NCBI GenBank assembly: GCA_001898095.1
Contig: MKSH01000186.1
Coordinates: forward strand, 1 to 5,960
DNA length: 5,960 nt
Source of the DNA: Solirubrobacterales bacterium 70-9
GTDB lineage: Bacteria; Actinomycetota; Thermoleophilia; Solirubrobacterales; 70-9
Reading direction: 5' to 3'
Numbering within the stretch: position 1 is the first letter of the stretch; each line of letters starts with the position of its first letter. Of this stretch, positions 1 to 5,390 are shown one piece after another. The position numbers and the translations under genes were made by a program. Below the pieces are notes generated by a model, which was not told where the DNA came from, ran no database searches, and saw only the letters and a list, made by a program, of their open reading frames with translations.

Positions 1-1
1 C

Positions 2-157
2 GACAACCGCTCGGGCTGGCTCGCCGGCGAGTCCCCCAGGACCCCGATGGAGGCCCTGATCGACCGCCGGGAGGAGGCGCCGATGTGGGACCCGAGCACG
101 CAGCTGCGGGTGGTCAGGAAGGGCAGGCGCGCGCCTTCGTATCCCAGCGCGGCCTAG
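2..157 (+). CDS. C-terminal end of an unidentified protein (partial, cut by window start)
   Basis: Reading from base 2, an open frame of 51 codons ends at TAG (155-157). Its third codon positions are almost all G or C, as in the real genes of this window, while the competing frame that continues into bioF has poor third-position GC here; this frame is therefore the likely coding one. The visible peptide is charged and Pro/Arg-rich, with the segment APMWDPSTQLRVVRKG near its end. I do not recognise the family. It does not resemble the C-terminus of BioB that I would expect next to bioF. The gene ends 8 bp before the preferred bioF start, so it is probably co-transcribed with bioF and bioD and could have a related role. 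That role is inferred from position only. Confidence 0.55.
   Translation, partial: DNRSGWLAGESPRTPMEALIDRREEAPMWDPSTQLRVVRKGRRAPSYPSAA
70..77 (+). promoter_or_regulatory. Shine-Dalgarno-like GGAGGAGG upstream of an alternative bioF start
   Basis: GGAGGAGG lies 7 nt before a GTG at 85-87 that is in frame with bioF. Taken alone this is the best ribosome binding site near the gene. Starting at 85 would overlap the upstream gene by 73 bp and add 27 residues that BioF proteins lack. The same bases also read as Arg-Glu-Glu codons of the upstream frame, so the match may be accidental. Confidence 0.25.
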
Positions 158-165
158 GTGGCGCG

Positions 166-1350
166 GTGACCGACGTCGCGGCCCGCCTCGAGGAGCTGCG
201 CGACCGCGGCCTCTACCGGCGGCTGCGCCTGATCGAGGGTCCGCAGGGCCCGCGGGTGCTGCTCTCCGGGCGCGAGGTCCTGCTCCTCTGCTCCAACGAT
301 TACCTCGGGCTCGCCTCCGACCAGCGCGTGCGCGAGGCGGCGGCGGAGGCGGCGCTCCACTGGGGCGCCGGGGCCGGGGCCTCGCGGCTGATCAGCGGCA
401 ACATGCAGCCCCACCGGGAGCTGGAGACGCGGCTCGCCGCCTTCAAGGGCTACGAGCGGGCGCTCCTCTTCGGCTCCGGCTACCTGGCGAACTCGGGGAC
501 GATCGCGGCGCTCGCGGGCCCCGGCGAGGTCGTCTTCTCCGACGAGCTGAACCACGCCTCGATCATCGACGGCTGCCGGCTGGCGCGGGCGGAGACGGCC
601 GTCTACCGCCACAACGACGCCCGGCACCTGGAGGAGCTGCTGCGGGCCGCGACCGGCGCGCCGGCGCTGATCGTCACCGACGGGGTCTTCTCGATGGACG
701 GCGACGTGGCGCCGCTGCCCGAGCTGCTGGAGCTGGCGCGCCGGTACGGGGCGCGGCTGATGGTCGACGAGGCGCACGCGACCGGGGCGATCGGCCCGGG
801 CGGCCGCGGCGCCGTCGCCGCCGCGGGGCTCTCGGGCGAGGTCGACATCGTGATGGGCACGCTCGGCAAGGCGCTCGGCTCCTACGGCGCCTACGTCTGC
901 GCGAGCGCCGAGACCGTCGACTACCTGGTCAACCGGGCGCGCTCCTTCATCTTCTCGACCGCCCCCCCGCCGCCCTCGATCGGCGCCGCCCGCGCCGCTC
1001 TCGACGTGCTCGAGGCGGAACCGGAGCGGGTCGAGCGGCTCGCCGCCAACGCGCAGCTGCTGCGCGAGGCGCTGGCCGCCGAGGGCCTCACCGCCCCCGC
1101 CTCGACCACCCAGATCGTGCCGATCGAGATCGGCGAGGCGGAGCCGACGATGGAGCTCTGCGAGCGGGCGCTGGAGCGCGGCGTCTTCGCCCAGGGGATC
1201 CGGCCGCCGACGGTGCCCGAGGGCTCCTCGCGCCTGCGCTTCACGGTGATGGCGACGCACGAGCCCGAGGACCTGCGCCGCGCCGCCCACCAGGTCGGCG
1301 AGGCGGCGCGTGAGATCGGCCTGCTGAAGTCCGCCACGATCGCCGCCTGA
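166..1350 (+). CDS. bioF: 8-amino-7-oxononanoate synthase (KAPA synthase)
   Basis: This cytosolic PLP enzyme of the alpha-oxoamine synthase family joins L-alanine to a pimeloyl thioester (ACP or CoA), releasing CO2 to give 7-keto-8-aminopelargonate, the first step of biotin ring assembly. From the GTG at 166 it has 394 residues, the usual family length. Visible landmarks are CSNDYLGLA near the N-terminus, the cofactor-stacking His in DELNHAS (about H130), DEAHATG with Asp201 and His204, and the PLP lysine in GTLGKALGSYGA (about K235). These positions lie within a few residues of the E. coli numbering I recall, which supports this start. AGGTGG at 156-161 is a short-spaced ribosome site for it. 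A GTG at 85 with a stronger site is the alternative. The TGA stop shares one base with the bioD ATG, so the two are probably translationally coupled. Confidence 0.95.
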   Translation: MTDVAARLEELRDRGLYRRLRLIEGPQGPRVLLSGREVLLLCSNDYLGLASDQRVREAAAEAALHWGAGAGASRLISGNMQPHRELETRLAAFKGYERALLFGSGYLANSGTIAALAGPGEVVFSDELNHASIIDGCRLARAETAVYRHNDARHLEELLRAATGAPALIVTDGVFSMDGDVAPLPELLELARRYGARLMVDEAHATGAIGPGGRGAVAAAGLSGEVDIVMGTLGKALGSYGAYVCASAETVDYLVNRARSFIFSTAPPPPSIGAARAALDVLEAEPERVERLAANAQLLREALAAEGLTAPASTTQIVPIEIGEAEPTMELCERALERGVFAQGIRPPTVPEGSSRLRFTVMATHEPEDLRRAAHQVGEAAREIGLLKSATIAA

Positions 1351-2147
1351 TGGCCGGGATCTCGCGAGGCGTCTGGAACCTGGCGCAGCAGGACCAGACC
1401 GGCGAGGAGTCGGCGCGCGAGTCACGGGCGAGCGGTGTCTTCGTCACCGCGACGGGGACCGAGGTCGGCAAGACCGTGGTCTCCGCGGTGCTGGCCCACA
1501 CGCTCGCCGCCGACGGCAAGCGGGTGGCGGTGTTCAAGCCCGCCTTCACCGGCATGGACGAATACCCGGACTACGACGAGGCAGCGGCGATCGCCGCGGT
1601 CGCGGCGGCCGGGGACGGCTGGCCCGCGGTCGCCGGGCTGCCCGACCCCGCCACGCTGCGCGCCGCCGCGCGCTCCTCCCAGACCGACGAGGAGATCGCC
1701 CCCTACCGCTTCGACCCGCCGATGTCGCCGCACCTGGCGGCCGGCGTGGCGGGCGTGGAGATCGATCCGGAGCGGGTGATGAAGGCGGCGCGGGCCGCTG
1801 CCGACGGGGTCGACGCGATCATCTGCGAGGGCGCCGGCGGCCTCCTCGTCCCGCTCTCCCCCAGCTGGACGATGCGCTCCTGCGCGGTCGAGCTCGGCTA
1901 CCCGCTGGTGGTCGTCGCCCCGCCCGGCCTCGGCTCGATCAACCACACGCTGCTGACGATCGAGTCGGCCCGCTCGGTCGGCCTGAAAGTCGCCGCCGTG
2001 GTGATGAACCCCTGGCCCGCGAACCCGACCCCGATCGAGGCCGACAACCGCGAGACGATCGAATCCCTCTCCGGCGTCCCCGTCCTCACCCTGCCCGCGC
2101 TGGACCTCAACGCCCCCGCCACCTGGCCGCCCCTCCGCCTCCCCTGA
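1350..2147 (+). CDS. bioD: ATP-dependent dethiobiotin synthetase
   Basis: BioD carboxylates 7,8-diaminopelargonate with CO2 and ATP, closing the ureido ring to give dethiobiotin, the substrate of BioB. The 265-residue product shows the P-loop GTEVGKT (36-42), FKP with the substrate/ATP-contacting lysine (K63), SPH (126-128), the EGAGGLLVPLS loop (160-170) and GSINHTLLTIE (195-205), all in the usual order. E. coli BioD is about 225 residues. The excess here includes about 28 residues before the first beta strand (FVTATG), which contain RGVWNLAQQDQTGEES and which I do not recognise. No other in-frame ATG or GTG exists before the core, so the ATG at 1350 overlapping the bioF stop is the natural start. 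A perfect palindrome begins one base after the stop codon. Confidence 0.95.
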   Translation: MAGISRGVWNLAQQDQTGEESARESRASGVFVTATGTEVGKTVVSAVLAHTLAADGKRVAVFKPAFTGMDEYPDYDEAAAIAAVAAAGDGWPAVAGLPDPATLRAAARSSQTDEEIAPYRFDPPMSPHLAAGVAGVEIDPERVMKAARAAADGVDAIICEGAGGLLVPLSPSWTMRSCAVELGYPLVVVAPPGLGSINHTLLTIESARSVGLKVAAVVMNPWPANPTPIEADNRETIESLSGVPVLTLPALDLNAPATWPPLRLP

Positions 2148-2148
2148 C

Positions 2149-2197
2149 GTTGATGGGCCGAAAAGCGCTCTATATCAGCGCTTTTCGGCCCATCAAC
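2149..2197. terminator. Bidirectional hairpin terminator between convergent bioD and yaaA
   Basis: Two perfectly complementary 21-nt arms (2149-2169 and 2177-2197) enclose a 7-nt loop, CTATATC. The left arm begins GTTGATGGGCCG and ends AAAAGCGCT. The element fits between the bioD stop (1 bp away) and the yaaA stop (4 bp away). There is no U-tract on either strand, so it is not a textbook intrinsic terminator, although such U-less long stems are commonly proposed to terminate or stabilise 3' ends in GC-rich actinobacteria. Its symmetry and its place between converging genes suggest it serves both directions. Confidence 0.8.
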
Positions 2198-2201
2198 ACA
2201 G

Positions 2202-2942
2202 CTATCCGGGGACGATGACGTCGAGGTTGCCGGGGGCGAGTTCGACGGTGTGGCCGGCGCGCTCGGCGATCGTGGCGGCGGCTTCGGGGGTCTCGGGCGG
2301 ATTTTTCGCCTCCAACAGCGCCCTCGCGACTTCGCCGCGCACCGCCTTCGCCATGTGGCTCACCGGTTTGCGCTTCCCCTTCACCTCGCTGAAGGCGCGC
2401 ACGGCGAGCAGATCGGCGCGCTTCGGCTTCCAGGCCGCCGAGTAGGCGCCGGAGCGCATGTCGACGACCAGCGCCCCCTCCTTGTCGGGCAGCGCCGCGG
2501 TCAGCGCCGGGCGCCAGAAGGCGGCGAGGCCGCCGATCCCGTCCAGCTTCGCTTTCGCCGAGAACCGGTAGTAGGGGATCCGGTCGGCGGGCCTCACCAC
2601 CCCCCAGAGGGCCGAGGCGATCAGCACCCGCCCCTGGCACCGCTTCGGCAGCTCCGGCAGCCGCAGGCGGTCGTACAGCACTCCCGTGTAGACCTCGGCG
2701 GCCGGGCCCGCCGGGGCGGACCTCAGCCCAGCGTCAACGGCGACCTCGCCCGCCTGGCCCGCCGACACCGCGAGCATCGACACCGCCCGCTCGAGCGGCA
2801 GATCCGCGAGCGCGGCGAGCGCGGCGAGCAACTTCCGCCTCGACTCCGTCAAGTCGGCGGCGAAGGCGAGCGCCTCGAGCTTCATCGGCGCGCCTCTGGT
2901 CGGCGCGGTCTTCCCCTCCGAGGGGGGCAGAAGAATCAACAT
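2202..2942 (-). CDS. yaaA: YaaA family peroxide stress protein (DUF328)
   Basis: The 246-residue product matches the YaaA/DUF328 family, whose E. coli member limits intracellular free iron and oxidative damage under hydrogen peroxide and is reported to bind DNA. Visible family features are the N-terminal MLILLPPSEGK, VYTGVLYD in the first half, the central ASALWGVVRPADRIPYYRF (compare LSGLYGVLRP...PYRLEM in E. coli), FWRPALT, and a C-terminal KAVRGEVARALLE segment. No signal peptide or membrane segment is visible. The ATG at 2942 gives the conserved start. It lies 12 bp after the MarR stop and in the same frame, so the pair is probably one transcript with coupled translation. The nearest strong ribosome site sits 17 nt upstream, which is too far for normal use. 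Function in this organism is inferred from the family. Confidence 0.9.
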   Translation of the reverse strand: MLILLPPSEGKTAPTRGAPMKLEALAFAADLTESRRKLLAALAALADLPLERAVSMLAVSAGQAGEVAVDAGLRSAPAGPAAEVYTGVLYDRLRLPELPKRCQGRVLIASALWGVVRPADRIPYYRFSAKAKLDGIGGLAAFWRPALTAALPDKEGALVVDMRSGAYSAAWKPKRADLLAVRAFSEVKGKRKPVSHMAKAVRGEVARALLEAKNPPETPEAAATIAERAGHTVELAPGNLDVIVPG

Positions 2943-2954
2943 CGGGGCAGGACA

Positions 2955-3494
2955 TTAAGCCTCCTTCAGGTGCTCATACGTGGTGGCGATGTCCTCGCGG
3001 TCCATCAGCGCCTCGACCGCGGCGTCGATCTTGCGGCGCTGGGCGGCGCTCAGCGTGGACGCGAACGCCTCCAGCCCGTTGCGCTTCACCGTGGTCAGCT
3101 TGTCCACCAGGCGCTTGCCCTCCTCGGTGATCCGGACGATGCGGACGCGGCGATCGGTCGGGTCCTCGACCCTGGTGGCCAGCCCCTTCTTGACCAGGCC
3201 GTCGATCGCGCGGCTCATCGCCGGCAGCGAGGAGCCGAGCAGCTCGGCCAGGTCGGAGACCTGCCAGGTCAAGGGACAGTTGCCGAGTCCGCCCAGCTCG
3301 AGCAGCGCCTTGCACTGGGTGGTCGTCAGCCCGCTTTCGTCGAGGACGCGCAGCTGGTTGCCGCGGTCGTAAAGGAAGACGTGGCGCATCAGCGCGCAAA
3401 TTCGGGCGGCCGTGTCACGGGCCTCCGCCCCAACCTCCGCGCTCGCGCCGGCCCCGTCGGCCCGCTCGATCGCTTTGACATCGCTTGCTTGCAT
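2955..3494 (-). CDS. MarR-family winged-helix transcriptional regulator
   Basis: From the ATG at 3494 the product has 179 residues and a typical MarR layout: N-terminal dimerisation helices, then a winged helix-turn-helix at about residues 78-125. The recognition helix is around SSLPAMSRAIDGLVKKG, the wing around DPTDRRVRIVRITEEG, and C-terminal helices follow. MarR proteins bind palindromic operators as dimers and are usually released by small ligands or cysteine oxidation. Three cysteines are present (about 33, 61 and 73), but no clear OhrR-type N-terminal cysteine. The frame stays open to a TTG at 3536, which would add 14 residues and overlap the candidate operator; the ATG is preferred although it lacks an obvious ribosome site. 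The gene is divergent from bioA and precedes yaaA. Autoregulation and control of bioA are plausible inferences. The ligand is unknown. Confidence 0.9.
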   Translation of the reverse strand: MQASDVKAIERADGAGASAEVGAEARDTAARICALMRHVFLYDRGNQLRVLDESGLTTTQCKALLELGGLGNCPLTWQVSDLAELLGSSLPAMSRAIDGLVKKGLATRVEDPTDRRVRIVRITEEGKRLVDKLTTVKRNGLEAFASTLSAAQRRKIDAAVEALMDREDIATTYEHLKEA

Positions 3495-3547
3495 CGCGGT
3501 AACTGTTGCACATACGCAACTATTTCTCAAGTGCAAATATTCCGCGT
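3495..3547. promoter_or_regulatory. Shared divergent promoter region of marR and bioA
   Basis: Only 53 bp separate the marR and bioA starts, and the stretch is clearly more AT-rich than its surroundings, as expected for promoters. On the - strand, TTGCAC followed 16 bp later by TATGTG is a possible -35/-10 pair that would leave a very short marR leader. On the + strand, AAATAT (3535-3540) lies 7 bp before the bioA ATG, and no Shine-Dalgarno sequence is visible for bioA, so leaderless or near-leaderless translation is possible. Besides the operator listed separately, a wider dyad TTGCAC (3506-3511) / GTGCAA (3531-3536) spans the same region. The promoter assignments are weak. Confidence 0.5.
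3505..3520. promoter_or_regulatory. Candidate MarR operator, GTTGC-N6-GCAAC
   Basis: The 16-bp sequence GTTGCACATACGCAAC is an inverted repeat with perfect 5-bp arms around a 6-bp centre. Its size and form match MarR-family operators, which are often TTGC/GCAA-type palindromes. It lies 11 bp upstream of the marR ATG and 27 bp upstream of the bioA ATG and overlaps the possible - strand -10 element, so a bound dimer could block marR and perhaps bioA. That this MarR protein binds here is an inference from position and symmetry. Confidence 0.5.
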
Positions 3548-4849
3548 ATGAACGACGCCTCCCATCTCAACCCACTCGACCAGCAGTACGTCTGGCACCC
3601 CTTCACCCAGCAGCAGGGGTGGAGCGAGGAAACGCCGCTGATGATCGAGCGCGGCGAGGGCGTCTACCTCTACGACGTCGACGGCAAGCGCTATATCGAC
3701 GGCACCGCGGCGCTCTGGTGCAACGTCCACGGACACCGCCACCCCGACCTGGACCGCGCCGCCCGCGACCAACTCGACAGGATCGCCCATTCGACGATGC
3801 TGGGACTGTCCCACCCCGGCGCCACCGAGTTGGCGGCGCGCCTGATCGAGATCGCCCCGGCAGGGCTGCAGCGGGTCTTCTACTCCGACTCCGGCTCGAC
3901 CGCCGCCGAGATCGCCCTGAAGATGGCCTTCCAGTACCACCAGCAGCGCGGCGACACCGCCCGCACCCGCTTCGTGCGGCTGCGCGAGGCCTACCACGGC
4001 GACACGATCGGCTCGGTCTCGGTCGGCGGCATCGACCTCTTCCACGCCACCTACCGGCCGCTCCTCTTCGAGACCCTGGCCGCCGAGCCCGGCGACGCCG
4101 ACCACATGGAGCAGCTGCTGAGCGCCCACGAGGGCGAGGTCGCGGCGGTGATCATGGAGCCGCTGGTCCAGGGCGCGGGCGGCATGATCGTCCACCCCGA
4201 GGGCTACCTGCGCGCGGTCCGCGAGCTCTGCAACCGTCACGGCGTGCTCCTCATCTGCGACGAGGTCGCGACCGGCTTCGGCCGCACCGGGACGATGTTC
4301 GCGGTGGAACGTGAAGGCGTCTCCCCCGACTTCCTCTGCCTCGCCAAGGGGATCACCGGCGGCTACCTTCCCCTCGCCGCGACCCTCACCACCGAGACGG
4401 TCTACGAAGGCTTCCTCGGCGCGCCCGCGGAGGCGAAAACCTTCTTCCACGGCCACACCTACACCGGTAACCCGGTCGCCTGTGCGGTCGCGCTCGCCAA
4501 CCTCGACATCTTCGAGAAGGAGCGCACGATCGAGCGCCTCCAGCCGAAGATCGACCTCCTCGACCGACGCCTCGCCGAGATCGCCGCCATGCCCGGCGTC
4601 ACCGAGGTCCGCTCCCGCGGCGTGATGGTGGGCATCGACCTCGGCGAACACGATCCCGAACTCCGCGTCGGCCACCGAGTCACCCGCGAGGCCCGCGAGC
4701 GCGGCGCCTTCGTCCGCCCCCTGGGCGACGTAGTCGTCCTGATGTTCCCCCTCTCGATCACCGAACCGGAGCTGAACGAACTCCTCGACATCACCGCCGC
4801 CTCGATCGAAGCCGTGGTGGCGGCGCTGCCCGAGCGGGCGGCGAGCTAG
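3548..4849 (+). CDS. bioA: 7,8-diaminopelargonate transaminase, Bacillus-like (possibly lysine-dependent)
   Basis: BioA is a class III PLP aminotransferase that converts KAPA to 7,8-diaminopelargonate, the step between BioF and BioD. The 433-residue product shows WHPFTQQ at the N-terminus, [25 protein letters not shown] (Tyr149, His150), [21 protein letters not shown] (Asp238 for the cofactor pyridine nitrogen), the PLP lysine in LAKGITGGY (K267), and HGHTYTGNP. Several segments ([38 protein letters not shown]) follow the B. subtilis enzyme as I recall it rather than the SAM-dependent E. coli/M. tuberculosis type (SSWW...HGxxHP, MFGGLTH, MHGPTFMANP). The B. subtilis enzyme uses lysine as amino donor, so that is possible here too. 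The frame is open upstream to a TTG at 3506, but the ATG at 3548 fits the family length and leaves the control region free. Confidence 0.95.
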   Translation: MNDASHLNPLDQQYVWHPFTQQQGWSEETPLMIERGEGVYLYDVDGKRYIDGTAALWCNVHGHRHPDLDRAARDQLDRIAHSTMLGLSHPGATELAARLIEIAPAGLQRVFYSDSGSTAAEIALKMAFQYHQQRGDTARTRFVRLREAYHGDTIGSVSVGGIDLFHATYRPLLFETLAAEPGDADHMEQLLSAHEGEVAAVIMEPLVQGAGGMIVHPEGYLRAVRELCNRHGVLLICDEVATGFGRTGTMFAVEREGVSPDFLCLAKGITGGYLPLAATLTTETVYEGFLGAPAEAKTFFHGHTYTGNPVACAVALANLDIFEKERTIERLQPKIDLLDRRLAEIAAMPGVTEVRSRGVMVGIDLGEHDPELRVGHRVTREARERGAFVRPLGDVVVLMFPLSITEPELNELLDITAASIEAVVAALPERAAS

Positions 4850-4890
4850 GGCGGAAGGGACGGGGCGCGGGGAAGCTGGCGCCCGGAGCG

Positions 4891-4929
4891 AGGGACGGAA
4901 AGGGACGGAGAGGGACGGGCAAGGGACGC
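4891..4929. repeat. Tandem 10-bp repeat, AGGGACGG core
   Basis: AGGGACGG occurs at 4891, 4901 and 4911, exactly 10 bp apart, followed by AGGGACGC at 4922; a further lone copy of AGGGACGG is at 4856. This gives an almost pure-purine stretch on the + strand just after bioA, running into the first large hairpin. It could be simple repeat expansion or a purine-rich transcript tail. No function is evident. Confidence 0.7.
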
Positions 4930-4984
4930 GGCCCTCTCATAGGCGGTCCGGGCAGGCTGTGACCGCCTATGAGAGGGCCGTCCC
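4923..4984 (+). terminator. Long hairpin downstream of bioA, probable terminator
   Basis: Perfect 20-nt arms (4929-4948, beginning CGGCCCTCTCATAGG, and 4961-4980) enclose a 12-nt loop. With a 2-nt bulge on the left, GGGA (4923-4926) also pairs with TCCC (4981-4984). It begins about 75 nt after the bioA stop and, like the bioD hairpin, has a long perfect stem and no U-tract. Termination of bioA transcription is the simplest reading. Confidence 0.65.
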
Positions 4985-5001
4985 CCGGGGAGAGGGAGAG
5001 G

Positions 5002-5023
5002 GTGCGGGTCCCGTGCGGGTCCC
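5002..5023. repeat. Two tandem copies of an 11-bp repeat
   Basis: GTGCGGGTCCC occurs twice in direct succession (5002-5012 and 5013-5023), flanked on both sides by CCCCGGGG-like tracts. It looks like local repeat slippage in GC-rich DNA. Confidence 0.7.
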
Positions 5024-5054
5024 GGGGGAGGTCCGCGACGAAGGCGTCGGGAAC

Positions 5055-5081
5055 GTGACGTTTCTTCAGGGAATACGTCAC
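5055..5081. repeat. Inverted repeat GTGACGTTTC / GAA-T-ACGTCAC
   Basis: GTGACGTTTC (5055-5064) pairs with GAA and ACGTCAC (5071-5081), with a single bulged T at 5074 and a 6-nt loop TTCAGG. The outer arms GTGACGT/ACGTCAC are perfect. It could be an RNA hairpin or a protein-binding dyad. Confidence 0.6.
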
Positions 5082-5101
5082 ATCGGCCACAGGTCCCCTC
5101 G

Positions 5102-5148
5102 CTCCGTTCGCTGCTTGTACGGGTATGGCGAACAAGCAGCGAACGGAG
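5102..5148. repeat. Perfect 17-bp inverted repeat with 13-nt loop
   Basis: The arms 5102-5118 (CTCCGTTCGCTGCTTGT) and 5132-5148 are perfect reverse complements. After a 3-nt bulge on the right, CCTCG (5097-5101) and CGAGG (5152-5156) extend the stem. The outer part shares the GTTCGC/GCGAAC core with the hairpin at 5265-5315. It lies about 460 bp upstream of the sigma factor gene and has no adjacent gene to terminate. Confidence 0.75.
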
Positions 5149-5163
5149 GTCCGAGGCGGGCTT

Positions 5164-5184
5164 GGATCCCCCGCGGAGGCGCAC
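5164..5184. repeat. Direct repeat copy 1, GGATCCCCC...AGGCGCAC
   Basis: This 21-bp stretch matches a 20-bp stretch at 5340-5359 in nearly all positions; both begin GGATCCCCC and end AGGCGCAC, with a small difference in the middle. The copies start 176 bp apart and flank the two hairpins at 5205-5229 and 5265-5315. Confidence 0.6.
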
Positions 5185-5204
5185 GTCCTGGTGACGTCCC
5201 CGGC

Positions 5205-5229
5205 ATCTCCCTCACGCAAGCGAGGAGAT
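5205..5229. repeat. Short bulged hairpin ATCTCCCTC / GAGGAGAT
   Basis: ATCTCCCTC (5205-5213) pairs with GAGGAGAT (5222-5229) with one bulged C and an 8-nt loop. CCTCACGC occurs both at the end of its left arm and again just after its right arm. It is the weakest hairpin of the series. Confidence 0.45.
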
Positions 5230-5264
5230 CCTCACGCCCGCGACCCTCCCGTCACCCCATCCCC

Positions 5265-5315
5265 CGGTGCGTTCGCAGTTGGCTCCGCTATGCGGTCATT
5301 TCTGCGAACTCACCG
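5265..5315. repeat. 13-bp inverted repeat with one mismatch and an inner small stem
   Basis: CGGTG-C-GTTCGCAG (5265-5278) pairs with CTGCGAAC-T-CACCG (5302-5315), with a single C/T mismatch. The loop itself contains CCGC-TAT-GCGG, so the element can fold as a two-level stem. The core GTTCGCAG/CTGCGAAC resembles GTTCGCTG/CAGCGAAC of the hairpin at 5102-5148. Confidence 0.65.
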
Positions 5316-5339
5316 CGGTCGGCGCCCCGGAGGGGTGAC

Positions 5340-5359
5340 GGATCCCCCCGCAGGCGCAC
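5340..5359. repeat. Direct repeat copy 2, GGATCCCCC...AGGCGCAC
   Basis: This is the second copy of the repeat at 5164-5184. Its GCAGGCGC part is also related to the GC-rich units at 5459-5560. Confidence 0.6.
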
Positions 5360-5390
5360 CGAAGCCGCGCACTTCTCCCTGAACTCGTCG

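Noticed and set aside
154..1425. Long - strand open frame opposite bioF
   Set aside because: Its product is an Arg/Gly/Ala-rich low-complexity chain that exists because high-GC codons rarely give stops on the opposite strand. The + strand frame is an unmistakable BioF.
2906..2935. Short CCCCT/AGGGG hairpin near the yaaA start
   Set aside because: It lies over the codons for the conserved LPPSEG motif, so the symmetry follows from coding sequence.
2734..2955. 73-codon - strand frame starting MSCPDVDSSA behind a good ribosome site
   Set aside because: It overlaps yaaA out of frame and quickly becomes Arg/Gly-rich. The ribosome site more likely aids reinitiation for yaaA. It is kept only as an oddity in the findings.
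2250..3551. 433-codon + strand open frame across yaaA and marR
   Set aside because: It reads through two clear - strand genes and the divergent promoter, with a His/Arg/Gln-rich product and no family motif.
3527..4675. 382-codon - strand open frame opposite bioA
   Set aside because: It is the shadow of bioA: an Asp/Val/Ala/His-rich sequence without recognisable domains.
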